Source: Clostridiales bacterium 38_11 (lineage in GTDB: Bacteria > Bacillota > Clostridia > Tissierellales > Dethiosulfatibacteraceae). From it: 35,173 nucleotides of DNA. The notes below the pieces were generated by a model that saw only the letters and a program-made list of their open reading frames with translations, had not been told where the DNA came from and ran no database searches. The stretch is from assembly GCA_001509345.1 (NCBI GenBank), contig LGGM01000009.1, positions 1 through 35,173 of the forward strand, read 5' to 3'. The stretch's first letter is position 1, and the number at the start of each line of letters is the position of its first letter. Both the position numbers and the translations under genes were made by a program. Below, piece after piece: positions 21,793-30,551 of this stretch.

Positions 21793-22825
21793 AAGAGCGT
21801 TTATAATCGGATATTACGGTTCAAACAATTTGGGAGACGAACTTCTCTTAAGCGAGACAATAAAAATATTACAGCCTTATATAAAAATCGAAAATATCAA
21901 AGTATTGTCGTATAATGTTGAATTGACCTGTAAAATCCATGGCATATCAGGTGTAAGCCGAAACAAATACATCAATATTCTGAAAACCATAATAGATTCA
22001 GACTTTATCATCGGTGGTGGAGGAAGCATGCTTCAAAATGTTACCTCAAACCGAAGCCTGATTTATTATCTTGTTTTGATCAATTTGGCTTTTCTTTTTA
22101 AGAAAAAGGTCATTTTATTGGGTAATGGCATTGGACCGATCAATGGGGCTATACAGAAAAGGTTGGTTAAAAAAACCCTTAAAAAAATCAGCTATTTACA
22201 TTTGAGAGATATTGCTTCATATGAATGGATTAATGGATCAGACAGCGACAAGATAGATCTAGGTGTCGATCTTGCTTTACATGAGACAGAAATCAATAAA
22301 AGACCAAAAACAGATTGCGTCATCGTTAATTTGAGAAATTGGGAGAATATTGATGCTTTAAAAACAACAATAAAAGACCTGGTAAATTACATCGAAGATA
22401 GTGGATATGAAGTAATTCTGCTTTCTATGCAAAAGGGCAACGACGATCATGTATTACAGTCATTGGGGAAAGTAGATACATTTGATGATTTGGAAGCATT
22501 GAAACAGAAGATTTCCTCAGCTAGGTATATTATTGGGATGAGATTGCATGTGTTGATTCTAAGTGCTGCCTTTTCTATTCCTTTCATAGGACTAGCCTAT
22601 GATCCAAAGGTAAGTTCATTTTGCAAAGAAATGAACCAACCATATTTCGACTGTTTTGGGGATTTGAACAGTGAAGTGGTAATAGAGACATTTAAAATGA
22701 TGGAAAAAAGTGAAAATCAATCAATTGAAACCATCAAAAATCAATTTGACAAATTCAAAATCCGTAATTTGGAAATGTCAGAAAAGATCGGAAAGATCAT
22801 AAGAGGTCAGGATGAAAAGAATTGA
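21785..22825 (+). CDS. csaB: Polysaccharide pyruvyl transferase CsaB
   Basis: AFIIGYYGSNNLGDELLLSETIKIL...IIGGGGSMLQNVTSNRSLIYYLVLINLAFLFKKKVILLGNGIGPI...ARYIIGMRLHVLILSAAFSIPFIGLAYDPKV. Confidence 0.92.
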   Translation: MNKRAFIIGYYGSNNLGDELLLSETIKILQPYIKIENIKVLSYNVELTCKIHGISGVSRNKYINILKTIIDSDFIIGGGGSMLQNVTSNRSLIYYLVLINLAFLFKKKVILLGNGIGPINGAIQKRLVKKTLKKISYLHLRDIASYEWINGSDSDKIDLGVDLALHETEINKRPKTDCVIVNLRNWENIDALKTTIKDLVNYIEDSGYEVILLSMQKGNDDHVLQSLGKVDTFDDLEALKQKISSARYIIGMRLHVLILSAAFSIPFIGLAYDPKVSSFCKEMNQPYFDCFGDLNSEVVIETFKMMEKSENQSIETIKNQFDKFKIRNLEMSEKIGKIIRGQDEKN

Positions 22826-23585
22826 AATAATGGGTGTTGCAATATGTGATTTGGATAATTCTGAGACTGTCAGCGAGGTCAAAAAGCTATTACGACAACA
22901 ACAAAAAATCCCCGATGTTGTTTATACACCAAATACTGAAATAGTAATGATGTGTCAAAAGGATGATTCATTAAAATCCATCATAAATGGAGGATCTTTA
23001 ATACTTCCTGATGGTGTTGGGTTGGTAATTGGTTCTAAGATCAGAAAGAAACCATTAAGAGAAAGGGTAACAGGGTTTGATATTTCTGTTGCATTGCTTC
23101 AAATAGCTAAGGAAAACAGGTATAAGGTATTTTTGTTGGGAGGTGCTCCCGGTGTTGCAAACCTGGCAGCTGAAAACATAAGAATAAAGTACGGCGATAT
23201 CATTTGCGGTTATCAACATGGCTATTTTAAGGGTTATCACTCTGGGCATTCCAATAGTGCTGAAGAGCAGTCAATCATCGAAAGAATTAATCGACTCAAA
23301 CCCGACATTCTGTTTGTAGGCTTTGGCTCACCAAGACAAGAAAAATGGATTAACCATTTCCTCAATCAGTTGAATGTCAGATTGATTATAGGAAATGGGG
23401 GTACGATAGATGTCCTGTCCGGACAAGTGAAGAGGGCTCCTTTGTTTTTTCAGAGACTGGGATTGGAGTGGTTATACAGACTGATGATGGATCCTAAAAG
23501 AATTAGAAGACAGATATTGCTGCCGTTGTTTCTGGTTGAAATATTGCTGGGACCTGATGATATGGTAAAAACTTTAGAGAATTGA
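22812..23585 (+). CDS. WecG/TagA/CpsF family glycosyltransferase (GT26)
   Basis: TPNTEIVMMCQKDDSLKSIINGGSLILPDGVGLVIGSKIRKKPLRERVTGFDI...FLLGGAPGVANLAAENI...LFVGFGSPRQEKWI...GNGGTIDVLSGQVKRAP. Confidence 0.95.
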   Translation: MKRIEIMGVAICDLDNSETVSEVKKLLRQQQKIPDVVYTPNTEIVMMCQKDDSLKSIINGGSLILPDGVGLVIGSKIRKKPLRERVTGFDISVALLQIAKENRYKVFLLGGAPGVANLAAENIRIKYGDIICGYQHGYFKGYHSGHSNSAEEQSIIERINRLKPDILFVGFGSPRQEKWINHFLNQLNVRLIIGNGGTIDVLSGQVKRAPLFFQRLGLEWLYRLMMDPKRIRRQILLPLFLVEILLGPDDMVKTLEN

Positions 23586-23613
23586 TTGAAAAATGATTTA
23601 AAACATGTAGAAT
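23586..23613 (+). promoter_or_regulatory. Candidate ftsE promoter (TTGAAA-N16-TAGAAT)
   Basis: TTGAAA 23586-23591, TAGAAT 23608-23613. Confidence 0.5.
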
Positions 23614-23645
23614 ATAAGATAGAAATAAAAGAGCGGAGAAAATAA

Positions 23646-24332
23646 ATGTTTGAATTTCATAATGTCACTAAGATTTACAAGAATAAATTCACAGCTGTGA
23701 AAGATATAAATCTAAAAATTGAAAAAGGTAGTTTTTCATTTGTGGTGGGAAAAAGCGGAGCAGGGAAGACCACTTTGATCAAATTACTCATTAAAGAAGT
23801 GAATCCAACAGAGGGCACTATTTTTTTCAATGGAGAAGATATCACTTATTTAAGCAGCAGGAGAATCCCGTTACATAGAAGAAAGGTCGGGGTAGTATTT
23901 CAGGACTTTAGATTATTGAACAAAAAGACAGTTTATGAAAACATAGCTTTTGCAATGGAGATGGTAGGACAATCACCCAAAAGCATCCGACGGGAAGTTC
24001 CGAATGTCCTAAGCATGGTCGGGTTAAGCGACAAGGCAACTAACTTTCCCAACGAGCTAGCTGGGGGAGAACAGCAAAGGATTGCTATTGCAAGGGCAGT
24101 TGTGAATAGGCCTGATTTGATCATAGCAGATGAACCGACTGGGAATCTGGATCCCGAGACTTCGAATGAAATTATGAAGATATTCTCTGAAATAAACAGA
24201 CGAGGAACAACACTTCTAATGGTAACTCATGATAGGACCATAGTCGACATGATGAAAAAAAGGGTCATTGAATTAAAAAATGGAAGAATCATTAGGGATA
24301 CCGAGGAAGGAGATTACTATGAAGGCTTCTAG
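23646..24332 (+). CDS. ftsE: Cell division ATP-binding protein FtsE
   Basis: FSFVVGKSGAGKTTLIKLL (Walker A)...VFQDFRLLNKKTVYENIAFAM...LAGGEQQRIAIARAVVNRPDLIIADEPTGNLDP. Confidence 0.95.
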   Translation: MFEFHNVTKIYKNKFTAVKDINLKIEKGSFSFVVGKSGAGKTTLIKLLIKEVNPTEGTIFFNGEDITYLSSRRIPLHRRKVGVVFQDFRLLNKKTVYENIAFAMEMVGQSPKSIRREVPNVLSMVGLSDKATNFPNELAGGEQQRIAIARAVVNRPDLIIADEPTGNLDPETSNEIMKIFSEINRRGTTLLMVTHDRTIVDMMKKRVIELKNGRIIRDTEEGDYYEGF

Positions 24333-25218
24333 GATTTTTAATCATACCATCAAGCAAGGCTTTCAGGGAATCTATAGGAATCGCACCATGAGTCTGGCTT
24401 CGGTAGGTTCTGTTACAGCAGTCCTGGTCATTTTGGGACTGATTATAATGATTATTTTGAATGTCAGTGCGATTTCCGTTTCCACAAAAGAAAAATTTGA
24501 TGAGATTTACGTATATTTAGACGATAGCATCACCAATCAGAGGATTAGGGAGATTGGCGAGGAAATAGGTTCATATGAGGGTACATTGGCAGTCGTATTC
24601 CAGTCCAAGGACTATGCCTTGGAAAAAATGAAAGAAGAGTGGGGAGAAGATGGAAGACTCCTAGAGGGGCTGGTAAACAATCCTTTGCCAAACACCTATG
24701 TAGTTCAGTTGAGGGATGTTTCATACGCGTCTGCGCTTATAAAACATATTGAGCAAAAAGATGGCATCGAGGAAGTGAAGTATTATAAGGACATTGTTGA
24801 AAAGCTGATTAGTACTGCCGAATTCATACAAGTATTTGGTGTCATTGTCATTATCATATTGCTTCTTGTGAGTATTTTTATAATACAGAACACAATCAAG
24901 ATCACAGTAGCTTCAAGAAAAGTCGAAATAGAACTGATGCAGTATATTGGTGCTTCAAATGGATTTGTAAGGGGACCCTTTATATTCGAAGGAGTCGTAC
25001 TTGGGTGCATGGGGGCTTTTTTGGCGATAATTGTTGTATTGAATGGTTATGACTACCTGGTATCGTATTCAAACGAGAAACTTTTTTCCATGTTATCAGT
25101 CTATTTGATACCTGCAAACATGATAAGTCTGGACATTTTGATAATATTTGTTACAATAGGAGTAGGTATTGGTATTTTGGGAAGTATTGTTTCTCTTAGA
25201 AAATTCTTGAGTGTGTAG
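24319..25218 (+). CDS. ftsX: Cell division protein FtsX (start refined to ATG 24319)
   Basis: GFQGIYRNRTMSLASVGSVTAVLVILGLI...EFIQVFGVIVIIILLLVSIFIIQNTIKITVASRKVEIELMQYIGASNGFVRGPFIFEGVVLG; RBS gaaggag; overlaps ftsE end by 14 nt. Confidence 0.95.
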   Translation: MKASRIFNHTIKQGFQGIYRNRTMSLASVGSVTAVLVILGLIIMIILNVSAISVSTKEKFDEIYVYLDDSITNQRIREIGEEIGSYEGTLAVVFQSKDYALEKMKEEWGEDGRLLEGLVNNPLPNTYVVQLRDVSYASALIKHIEQKDGIEEVKYYKDIVEKLISTAEFIQVFGVIVIIILLLVSIFIIQNTIKITVASRKVEIELMQYIGASNGFVRGPFIFEGVVLGCMGAFLAIIVVLNGYDYLVSYSNEKLFSMLSVYLIPANMISLDILIIFVTIGVGIGILGSIVSLRKFLSV

Positions 25219-25226
25219 GAGGTTTT

Positions 25227-26348
25227 ATGAAAAGAATCATCCGTTGCATATATGTCATCACTATAATTGCATTGCTTGTTCTTTCAGCCGGAGCATCAAG
25301 AATCAATGATCTCAAAAAAGAACTTGAAAAAACAGAAAGTGAAATAGGAAATATAACTCAAAAACTAAAAACGACTCAAAGTGAAAAAAACAGCGTTGAA
25401 TATGAAATAAACCAGCTTGATAGTGAAATACTCAAGTTGGCAGCTGAAGAATTAAAGCTTGAGCTTGAGTTGGAGAATATTGAACAAAATATTCAGAATA
25501 AGGAATTCGAAATAGAAGAGATTAATTCTCAGATTGATCTATCAAATGATTTGCTTGAACAGAGATTGAGATCCATGTATAAAAATGGAGCGGTAGGTTA
25601 TCTTGAGGTTCTTTTCAATTCTAATGATATTGGTGATTTTTTGACAAGGATTGACATGATACAAAGGATTGTCAACAATGATGTGAGTATATTGGAAGAA
25701 CTGGAACAGCAGCATACTACCCTCGAAATAACCCAAATGGAGTTGGAAAACGAAAAGAACAATTATTATTCATCGATGCAGGCGGTCAAGAGCAAAAAGA
25801 ATGATATAGAGGTAGCAAGTAGAGCCAAGGAAAAATATATGAATTCGTTGGTTGGAAGTATAGAAGAGTTGAAAGAACAGGAAAAGAGACTCCTTGAGGC
25901 ATCTAATGAGATAGAGAAAAAAATAAAATTGGCACAGCTTGAGGTAAAGTATGCCGGTGGTGAAATGACGTGGCCATCTCCCGGGTATTATACAATCACA
26001 TCATCTTATGGTATGAGGCCGCATCCTTTATATGGCTATTGGAGCATGCATACAGGTGTAGATTTGAGGGTCCCTATGAAGCAGAAAATTGTAGCAATGA
26101 ATAGCGGTCAGGTATCTTATGCAGGCTGGTATGGCGCTTATGGAAACATAGTCATAATAGATCATGGTGGTGGGATATCGACATTGTACGCACACAACAC
26201 TTCTGTGGTTGTCAGTGAAGGACAAAAGGTCACCAAAGGACAATTAGTGGCATATTCCGGAACTACAGGTATGTCTACCGGACCTCATTTACATTTTGAG
26301 GTTAGGATAAATGGTAAACACACAAACCCAATGACTTATTTCGAGTAA
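25227..26348 (+). CDS. M23-family peptidase with N-terminal coiled coil (EnvC/PcsB-like, likely FtsEX-dependent hydrolase or activator)
   Basis: Signal peptide, long E/K/Q-rich coiled coil, M23 domain SSYGMRPHPLYGYWSMHTGVDLRVPMKQKIVAMNSGQVSYAGWYGAYGNIVIIDHGGGISTLYAHN...TGMSTGPHLHFEVRINGKHTNPMTYF. Confidence 0.93.
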   Translation: MKRIIRCIYVITIIALLVLSAGASRINDLKKELEKTESEIGNITQKLKTTQSEKNSVEYEINQLDSEILKLAAEELKLELELENIEQNIQNKEFEIEEINSQIDLSNDLLEQRLRSMYKNGAVGYLEVLFNSNDIGDFLTRIDMIQRIVNNDVSILEELEQQHTTLEITQMELENEKNNYYSSMQAVKSKKNDIEVASRAKEKYMNSLVGSIEELKEQEKRLLEASNEIEKKIKLAQLEVKYAGGEMTWPSPGYYTITSSYGMRPHPLYGYWSMHTGVDLRVPMKQKIVAMNSGQVSYAGWYGAYGNIVIIDHGGGISTLYAHNTSVVVSEGQKVTKGQLVAYSGTTGMSTGPHLHFEVRINGKHTNPMTYFE

Positions 26349-26366
26349 GAATGGATAGATTTAATA

Positions 26367-26395
26367 TTGACAAACCTAGTGTTATCAAATATAAT
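26367..26395 (+). promoter_or_regulatory. Perfect consensus sigma-A promoter of infC operon (TTGACA-N17-TATAAT)
   Basis: TTGACA 26367-26372; TATAAT 26390-26395; spacer 17. Confidence 0.85.
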
Positions 26396-26401
26396 AAGCA
26401 A

Positions 26402-26513
26402 GTAAAAGTAGAAGTATCCGCTTCTCACCTTACAGCGCATTCGTGTAGCTGGTACGGTTAGTAAAGTCTATTTGGGTTTTTCATAAAGATAGCGGATTGC
26501 GCTGTCTTTTTTA
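26402..26513 (+). ncRNA. L20-leader-like transcription attenuator upstream of infC-rpmI-rplT
   Basis: Intrinsic terminator GATAGCG-gattg-CGCTGTC-TTTTTT (26488-26512) plus upstream complementary segments 26416-26422 and 26433-26439. Confidence 0.75.
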
Positions 26514-26533
26514 ATATCATGGGAGGTGTAATT

Positions 26534-27040
26534 ATTAAGGAGCTTGAGATCAACAGTCAAATCAGAGATAAGGATGTAAGGCTTATTGATTCTGATGGCA
26601 GTCAGTTAGGTGTTGTGAGCAACAAGGAAGCATTAAGAATTGCGGAAGAAAGAAAACTTGATTTGGTCAAAGTATCGACGAATTCAAATCCAGCGGTTTG
26701 CAGGATTATGGATTATGGCAAACACAAATATGAAATGACAAAAAAAGAAAAAGAATCAAAGAAAAAACAAAAAATCATAACGGTTAAAGAAATTAGAATG
26801 ACGCCTAATATTGATGATCATGACCTTGAGGTTAAGATTAAAAATGCAGTTAAATTCTTGGAAAAGGGCGATAGAGTTAAGGTAGTTGTCAGATTCAGAG
26901 GAAGACAGCTTGGTCATACGAACATTGGTAGGGAGGTCCTTGAAAAATTTGCTGAAGCGACCTTGGAATATTCGGTTTTAGATAAACCGCCTAAGATGGA
27001 AGGACGTCAGATGGTTATGTTTTTAAATTCAAAAAATTAA
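26534..27040 (+). CDS. infC: Translation initiation factor IF-3, probable AUU start at 26534
   Basis: ELEINSQIRDKDVRLIDSDGSQLGVVSNKEALRIAEERKLDLVKVSTNSNPAVCRIMDYGKHKYE; the in-frame ATG 26519 sits immediately 5' of the Shine-Dalgarno GGGAGGTG, which is followed by ATT ATT AAG GAG. Confidence 0.93.
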   Translation: MKELEINSQIRDKDVRLIDSDGSQLGVVSNKEALRIAEERKLDLVKVSTNSNPAVCRIMDYGKHKYEMTKKEKESKKKQKIITVKEIRMTPNIDDHDLEVKIKNAVKFLEKGDRVKVVVRFRGRQLGHTNIGREVLEKFAEATLEYSVLDKPPKMEGRQMVMFLNSKN

Positions 27041-27060
27041 TACTGGGAGGAGGATGCGTC

Positions 27061-27258
27061 ATGCCTAAAATTAAAACGAATAGATCAGCTGCAAAGAGAT
27101 TTAATAAAACAGGCAGTGGTAAAATAACAAGGGCGAAAGCCACTAAAAACCATTTTACCGGTAAAAAATCCGGAAATAAAATTAGAGGTTTAAGACAGGG
27201 AACTTTAGTTTCTGATGGAGATTTCAAAAGAATCAGTAAATTGATTCCATATAAATAG
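27061..27258 (+). CDS. rpmI: 50S ribosomal protein L35
   Basis: MPKIKTNRSAAKRFNKTGSGKITRAKATKNHFTGKKSGNKIRGLRQ. Confidence 0.98.
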   Translation: MPKIKTNRSAAKRFNKTGSGKITRAKATKNHFTGKKSGNKIRGLRQGTLVSDGDFKRISKLIPYK

Positions 27259-27276
27259 AAGTGAGGAGGTAAAACA

Positions 27277-27621
27277 ATGGCTAGAGTAAAAAGAGCGGTC
27301 AATGCAAAGAAAAACCATAAAAAGATTCTAAAACTTGCCAAAGGCTATTATGGTGCCAAAAGCAAGTTATATAAAACAGCAAATCAAGCGGTTATGAAGT
27401 CCTTAACTTATGCTTATGTTGGCAGAAAACTCAGAAAAAGAGAATTCAGAAGACTTTGGATTACAAGAATCAACGCCGCAGCAAGATTGAGCGGACTTTC
27501 CTATAACAAGTTTATCAATGGTCTCAAAAATACAGGTATTGAGATAAATAGAAAAATGCTAGCTGAGATGGCAGTTAATGATCCAGATGGATTCAAGCAA
27601 TTGGTCGAATTGGTCAAGTAA
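27277..27621 (+). CDS. rplT: 50S ribosomal protein L20
   Basis: [70 protein letters not shown]. Confidence 0.98.
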   Translation: MARVKRAVNAKKNHKKILKLAKGYYGAKSKLYKTANQAVMKSLTYAYVGRKLRKREFRRLWITRINAAARLSGLSYNKFINGLKNTGIEINRKMLAEMAVNDPDGFKQLVELVK

Positions 27622-27624
27622 ATC

Positions 27625-27653
27625 AATAACCGTGATATGCGGTTATTTTTTTA
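27625..27653 (+). terminator. Rho-independent terminator after rplT
   Basis: AATAACCGtgatatgCGGTTATTttttt. Confidence 0.88.
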
Positions 27654-27711
27654 TGTAAATAATTGACAACTAGTGGTATAATAAAAAAATGAACGTTATA
27701 AAGAGGTAGTT

Positions 27712-29070
27712 ATGGAGAATAATGAAAGTAAAATATCCAATCTCAGAATACATCCTTCTCAATTCCTATTGTTGTGGTTTGCTGTACTCATTTTTGTCGG
27801 CGCTACATTTCTTAATCTGCCTTTTGCGTCGGTGGATGGCAAAAGTATTGGATTTATCGACGCATTGTTCACAGCCGCATCTGCTGTATGTGTCACTGGT
27901 TTGACAGTTGTCAATACAGCAGCACATTGGACATTATTCGGGAAGATTGTCATCATCTTATTAATTCAGATTGGCGGATTGGGTATCATGACCATGGCAA
28001 CATTGATTGCCTTTCTGTTTGGCAAGAAAATCACTCTTAAAGACCGGCTATTGATGCAGGAGGAAATGAACACAACCACCCTGCAGGGAATTGTTCTCCT
28101 GACCAAAAGGATTTTGTTTATGACTATTGCGATTGAATTAATCGGTGTTATACTGTTGTCTATTGTTTTAGTGCCTGACTATGGTGTTTTGCAGGGTATA
28201 TGGTTCTCTATCTTCCACTCGATTTCCGCCTTTTGCAATGCCGGATTTGATTTATTGGGCAACAGTCTTGTGGGTTATGTCAACAATCCTATAGTTAATT
28301 TCACAGTCATATCTTTGGTTATACTTGGCGGACTTGGATTTTATGTTTTGATGGATATTATACAAAGAAGGAGATTGAAGAAGCTGCTTATGCATTCTAA
28401 GATTGTACTGTTAATTACAGGGTTCCTGTTGGTCTTTGGATTTTTGCTGGTATTTATTTTTGAGTACAGTAATCCTCTAACACTGGGTGGATTAAACCTG
28501 CCAGGGAAACTGATGAGTTCATTATTCCTATCTGTTACACCTAGAACTGCTGGATTCAACACTTTGGATACGGCAGCGCTGAGTCCAATCACGACATTTT
28601 TCATCATTATGCTGATGTTTATTGGTGGATCACCTGGTTCTACAGCTGGTGGGGTAAAAACAACAAGTATAGGTGTAATCGTAATAGCAATTGTTGGACT
28701 GGTAAAGGGTAGTGAGGACACAGAGATATTCAAAAGAAGAATACCCGTAACTACAATTTTAAGAGCGATCGCGGTAATTGGCATAGCAATTTTATTAGTT
28801 GTTTTAGCAACAACCATACTGCTGGTAACAGAAAGGAATACTGGATTCTCATTTATTGATATCATATTTGAAACTGTTTCAGCATTTGGTACTGTAGGCT
28901 TATCAAGGGGTTTGACCCCTCATCTCACAGATCTTGGAAGAATCGTCGTATCCTTGACAATGTTTGCAGGCAGACTTGGACCTTTGACGATAGCTTTTGG
29001 AATTGCTCAGAATCAACATAAGAACAAAGGATATTATAAGTACCCTGAAGGAAAAATAATGGTAGGATAG
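27712..29070 (+). CDS. ktrB: Potassium uptake membrane subunit (TrkH/KtrB family)
   Basis: DALFTAASAVCVTGLTVVNTAAHWTLFGKIVIILLIQIGGLGIMT...GGSPGSTAGGVKTTS...ETVSAFGTVGLSRGLTP selectivity-filter repeats. Confidence 0.94.
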   Translation: MENNESKISNLRIHPSQFLLLWFAVLIFVGATFLNLPFASVDGKSIGFIDALFTAASAVCVTGLTVVNTAAHWTLFGKIVIILLIQIGGLGIMTMATLIAFLFGKKITLKDRLLMQEEMNTTTLQGIVLLTKRILFMTIAIELIGVILLSIVLVPDYGVLQGIWFSIFHSISAFCNAGFDLLGNSLVGYVNNPIVNFTVISLVILGGLGFYVLMDIIQRRRLKKLLMHSKIVLLITGFLLVFGFLLVFIFEYSNPLTLGGLNLPGKLMSSLFLSVTPRTAGFNTLDTAALSPITTFFIIMLMFIGGSPGSTAGGVKTTSIGVIVIAIVGLVKGSEDTEIFKRRIPVTTILRAIAVIGIAILLVVLATTILLVTERNTGFSFIDIIFETVSAFGTVGLSRGLTPHLTDLGRIVVSLTMFAGRLGPLTIAFGIAQNQHKNKGYYKYPEGKIMVG

Positions 29071-29079
29071 GTGATAGAG

Positions 29080-29727
29080 ATGAAACAATTTGTTGTGATT
29101 GGTTGCGGAAGATTTGGATCAAGTGTAGCCAAAACCTTGTGTAAATTAGGTTATGATGTTTTAGCAATTGACAAAGATCCAGATAAAGTACAGGAGATTG
29201 CTGAATATGTGACACATGCGGTGCAAGCCGATGCCAATGATGAAAATGCATTGAGAACCATTGGCATCAGAAATTTTGATGTTGCAGTGGTCACCATCGG
29301 ATCGGATATCCAGGCCTCTATAATGGGAACTCTCTTGGTGCAGGAGCTTGGAATAAAAAAAGTTATTTCCAAGGCACAGAATGAGCTACACGCAAAAGTA
29401 CTGTACAAAATAGGTGCTCATAAGGTTATTTTCCCCGAAAGAGATATGGGCATCAGAGTGGCTCATAATCTAGTGTCATCGAATATTCTTGACGTCATTG
29501 AATTTGCACCGGATTACAGCATAATTGAGGTGGTAGCAAAAGAAGAATGGGCTGACAAATCATTGAAAGAATTGAAGCTTCCAAATGAATTTGGGGTGAG
29601 TGTCATGGCAATAAAATCCGGTGACGACTTGAATATTTCACCATATGCTGAAGACATCATTAGAAGAGGCGATACGTTGATAGTCATTGGAGATAATAAT
29701 AGTCTAAAGAAATTGGAGCAGGAATAG
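29080..29727 (+). CDS. ktrA: Potassium uptake regulatory subunit (TrkA-N / KtrA; RCK)
   Basis: MKQFVVIGCGRFGSSVAKTLCKLGYDVLAIDKDPDKVQEIAEYVTHAVQADANDENALR. Confidence 0.94.
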   Translation: MKQFVVIGCGRFGSSVAKTLCKLGYDVLAIDKDPDKVQEIAEYVTHAVQADANDENALRTIGIRNFDVAVVTIGSDIQASIMGTLLVQELGIKKVISKAQNELHAKVLYKIGAHKVIFPERDMGIRVAHNLVSSNILDVIEFAPDYSIIEVVAKEEWADKSLKELKLPNEFGVSVMAIKSGDDLNISPYAEDIIRRGDTLIVIGDNNSLKKLEQE

Positions 29728-30501
29728 ATGTTGTTGAGCAACGATAATTTTAAAATAAAGACAGCAAGAGCGTTGCTTACAAAAAAAGGGAGAGACCAGC
29801 TCGGAAAGTTTCTGGCTGAGGGAGAAACCCTAGTAAAAGAATACTTAGCTTTTAGTGATTGCATCGAATATATCCTGATATCTGAAAATGCGGCACATAA
29901 TATTGGGGATATGGCACCTTATAACCATTATTTGGTCAAAGAGAGTGTTTTTAATACTATCAGCAGTACTCGGAATTCCCAGGGAATAGTTGCTATTGTA
30001 AGAAAAAAGACATATAACATGGCAGAAATAACCCAAAACAGCCTTTTATTCTTCGCGGATTCCATACAAGACCCAGGGAATATGGGAACTATTATTAGAT
30101 CATGTGATGCTTTTGGAGCTAAGTCGTTAATTTATAATAAGGGATGTGTTGATATATACAATCCGAAGACCATAAGAGCATCAATGGGGTCTCTAAACCG
30201 ACTCTCCCATATCAAAACAGATAATAATCCAGAGATTCTAAAAACTCTGATTGATAAAGGCTTTACAGTATTTTCCGCTGTTGTTGACAGCGATGTTTAC
30301 CTTGAATCAATCAAAGCGTGTCAGAAGGCCGTTATTGTTGTCGGAAATGAAAGCAGAGGTATAGATAAGGAGATTATCAATAGCAGCGATATAAGCTTTA
30401 GCATTAGGATGCGGGGATCTATCGAGTCCTTAAATGTCGGTGTTGCCGCAAGTATATGTTTGTATCACTTCGGTATGACAACTAGTCATTCAACAATTTA
30501 G
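29728..30501 (+). CDS. TrmH/SpoU family RNA 2'-O-methyltransferase
   Basis: KKGRDQLGKFLAEGETLVKEYL...LFFADSIQDPGNMGTIIRSCDAFGA...VVGNESRGID...IRMRGSIESLNVGVAASICLYHF. Confidence 0.94.
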   Translation: MLLSNDNFKIKTARALLTKKGRDQLGKFLAEGETLVKEYLAFSDCIEYILISENAAHNIGDMAPYNHYLVKESVFNTISSTRNSQGIVAIVRKKTYNMAEITQNSLLFFADSIQDPGNMGTIIRSCDAFGAKSLIYNKGCVDIYNPKTIRASMGSLNRLSHIKTDNNPEILKTLIDKGFTVFSAVVDSDVYLESIKACQKAVIVVGNESRGIDKEIINSSDISFSIRMRGSIESLNVGVAASICLYHFGMTTSHSTI

Positions 30502-30510
30502 ATATAATTG

Positions 30511-30539
30511 TTGAAAACAGATATTCCATTTGATATAAT
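30511..30539 (+). promoter_or_regulatory. Promoter of pheST (TTGAAA-N17-TATAAT)
   Basis: TTGAAA 30511-30516; TATAAT 30534-30539; spacer 17. Confidence 0.75.
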
Positions 30540-30551
30540 GGAAAAAATGTT

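Noticed and set aside
27663-27682. TTGACA ... TATAAT upstream of ktrB as a standard promoter
   Set aside because: Only 8 bp separate the hexamers; more likely an extended -10 promoter (TGgTATAAT), with the TTGACA coincidental
28341-28865. 174-aa antisense ORF in ktrB
   Set aside because: Reverse complement of a TM-rich gene; no independent support
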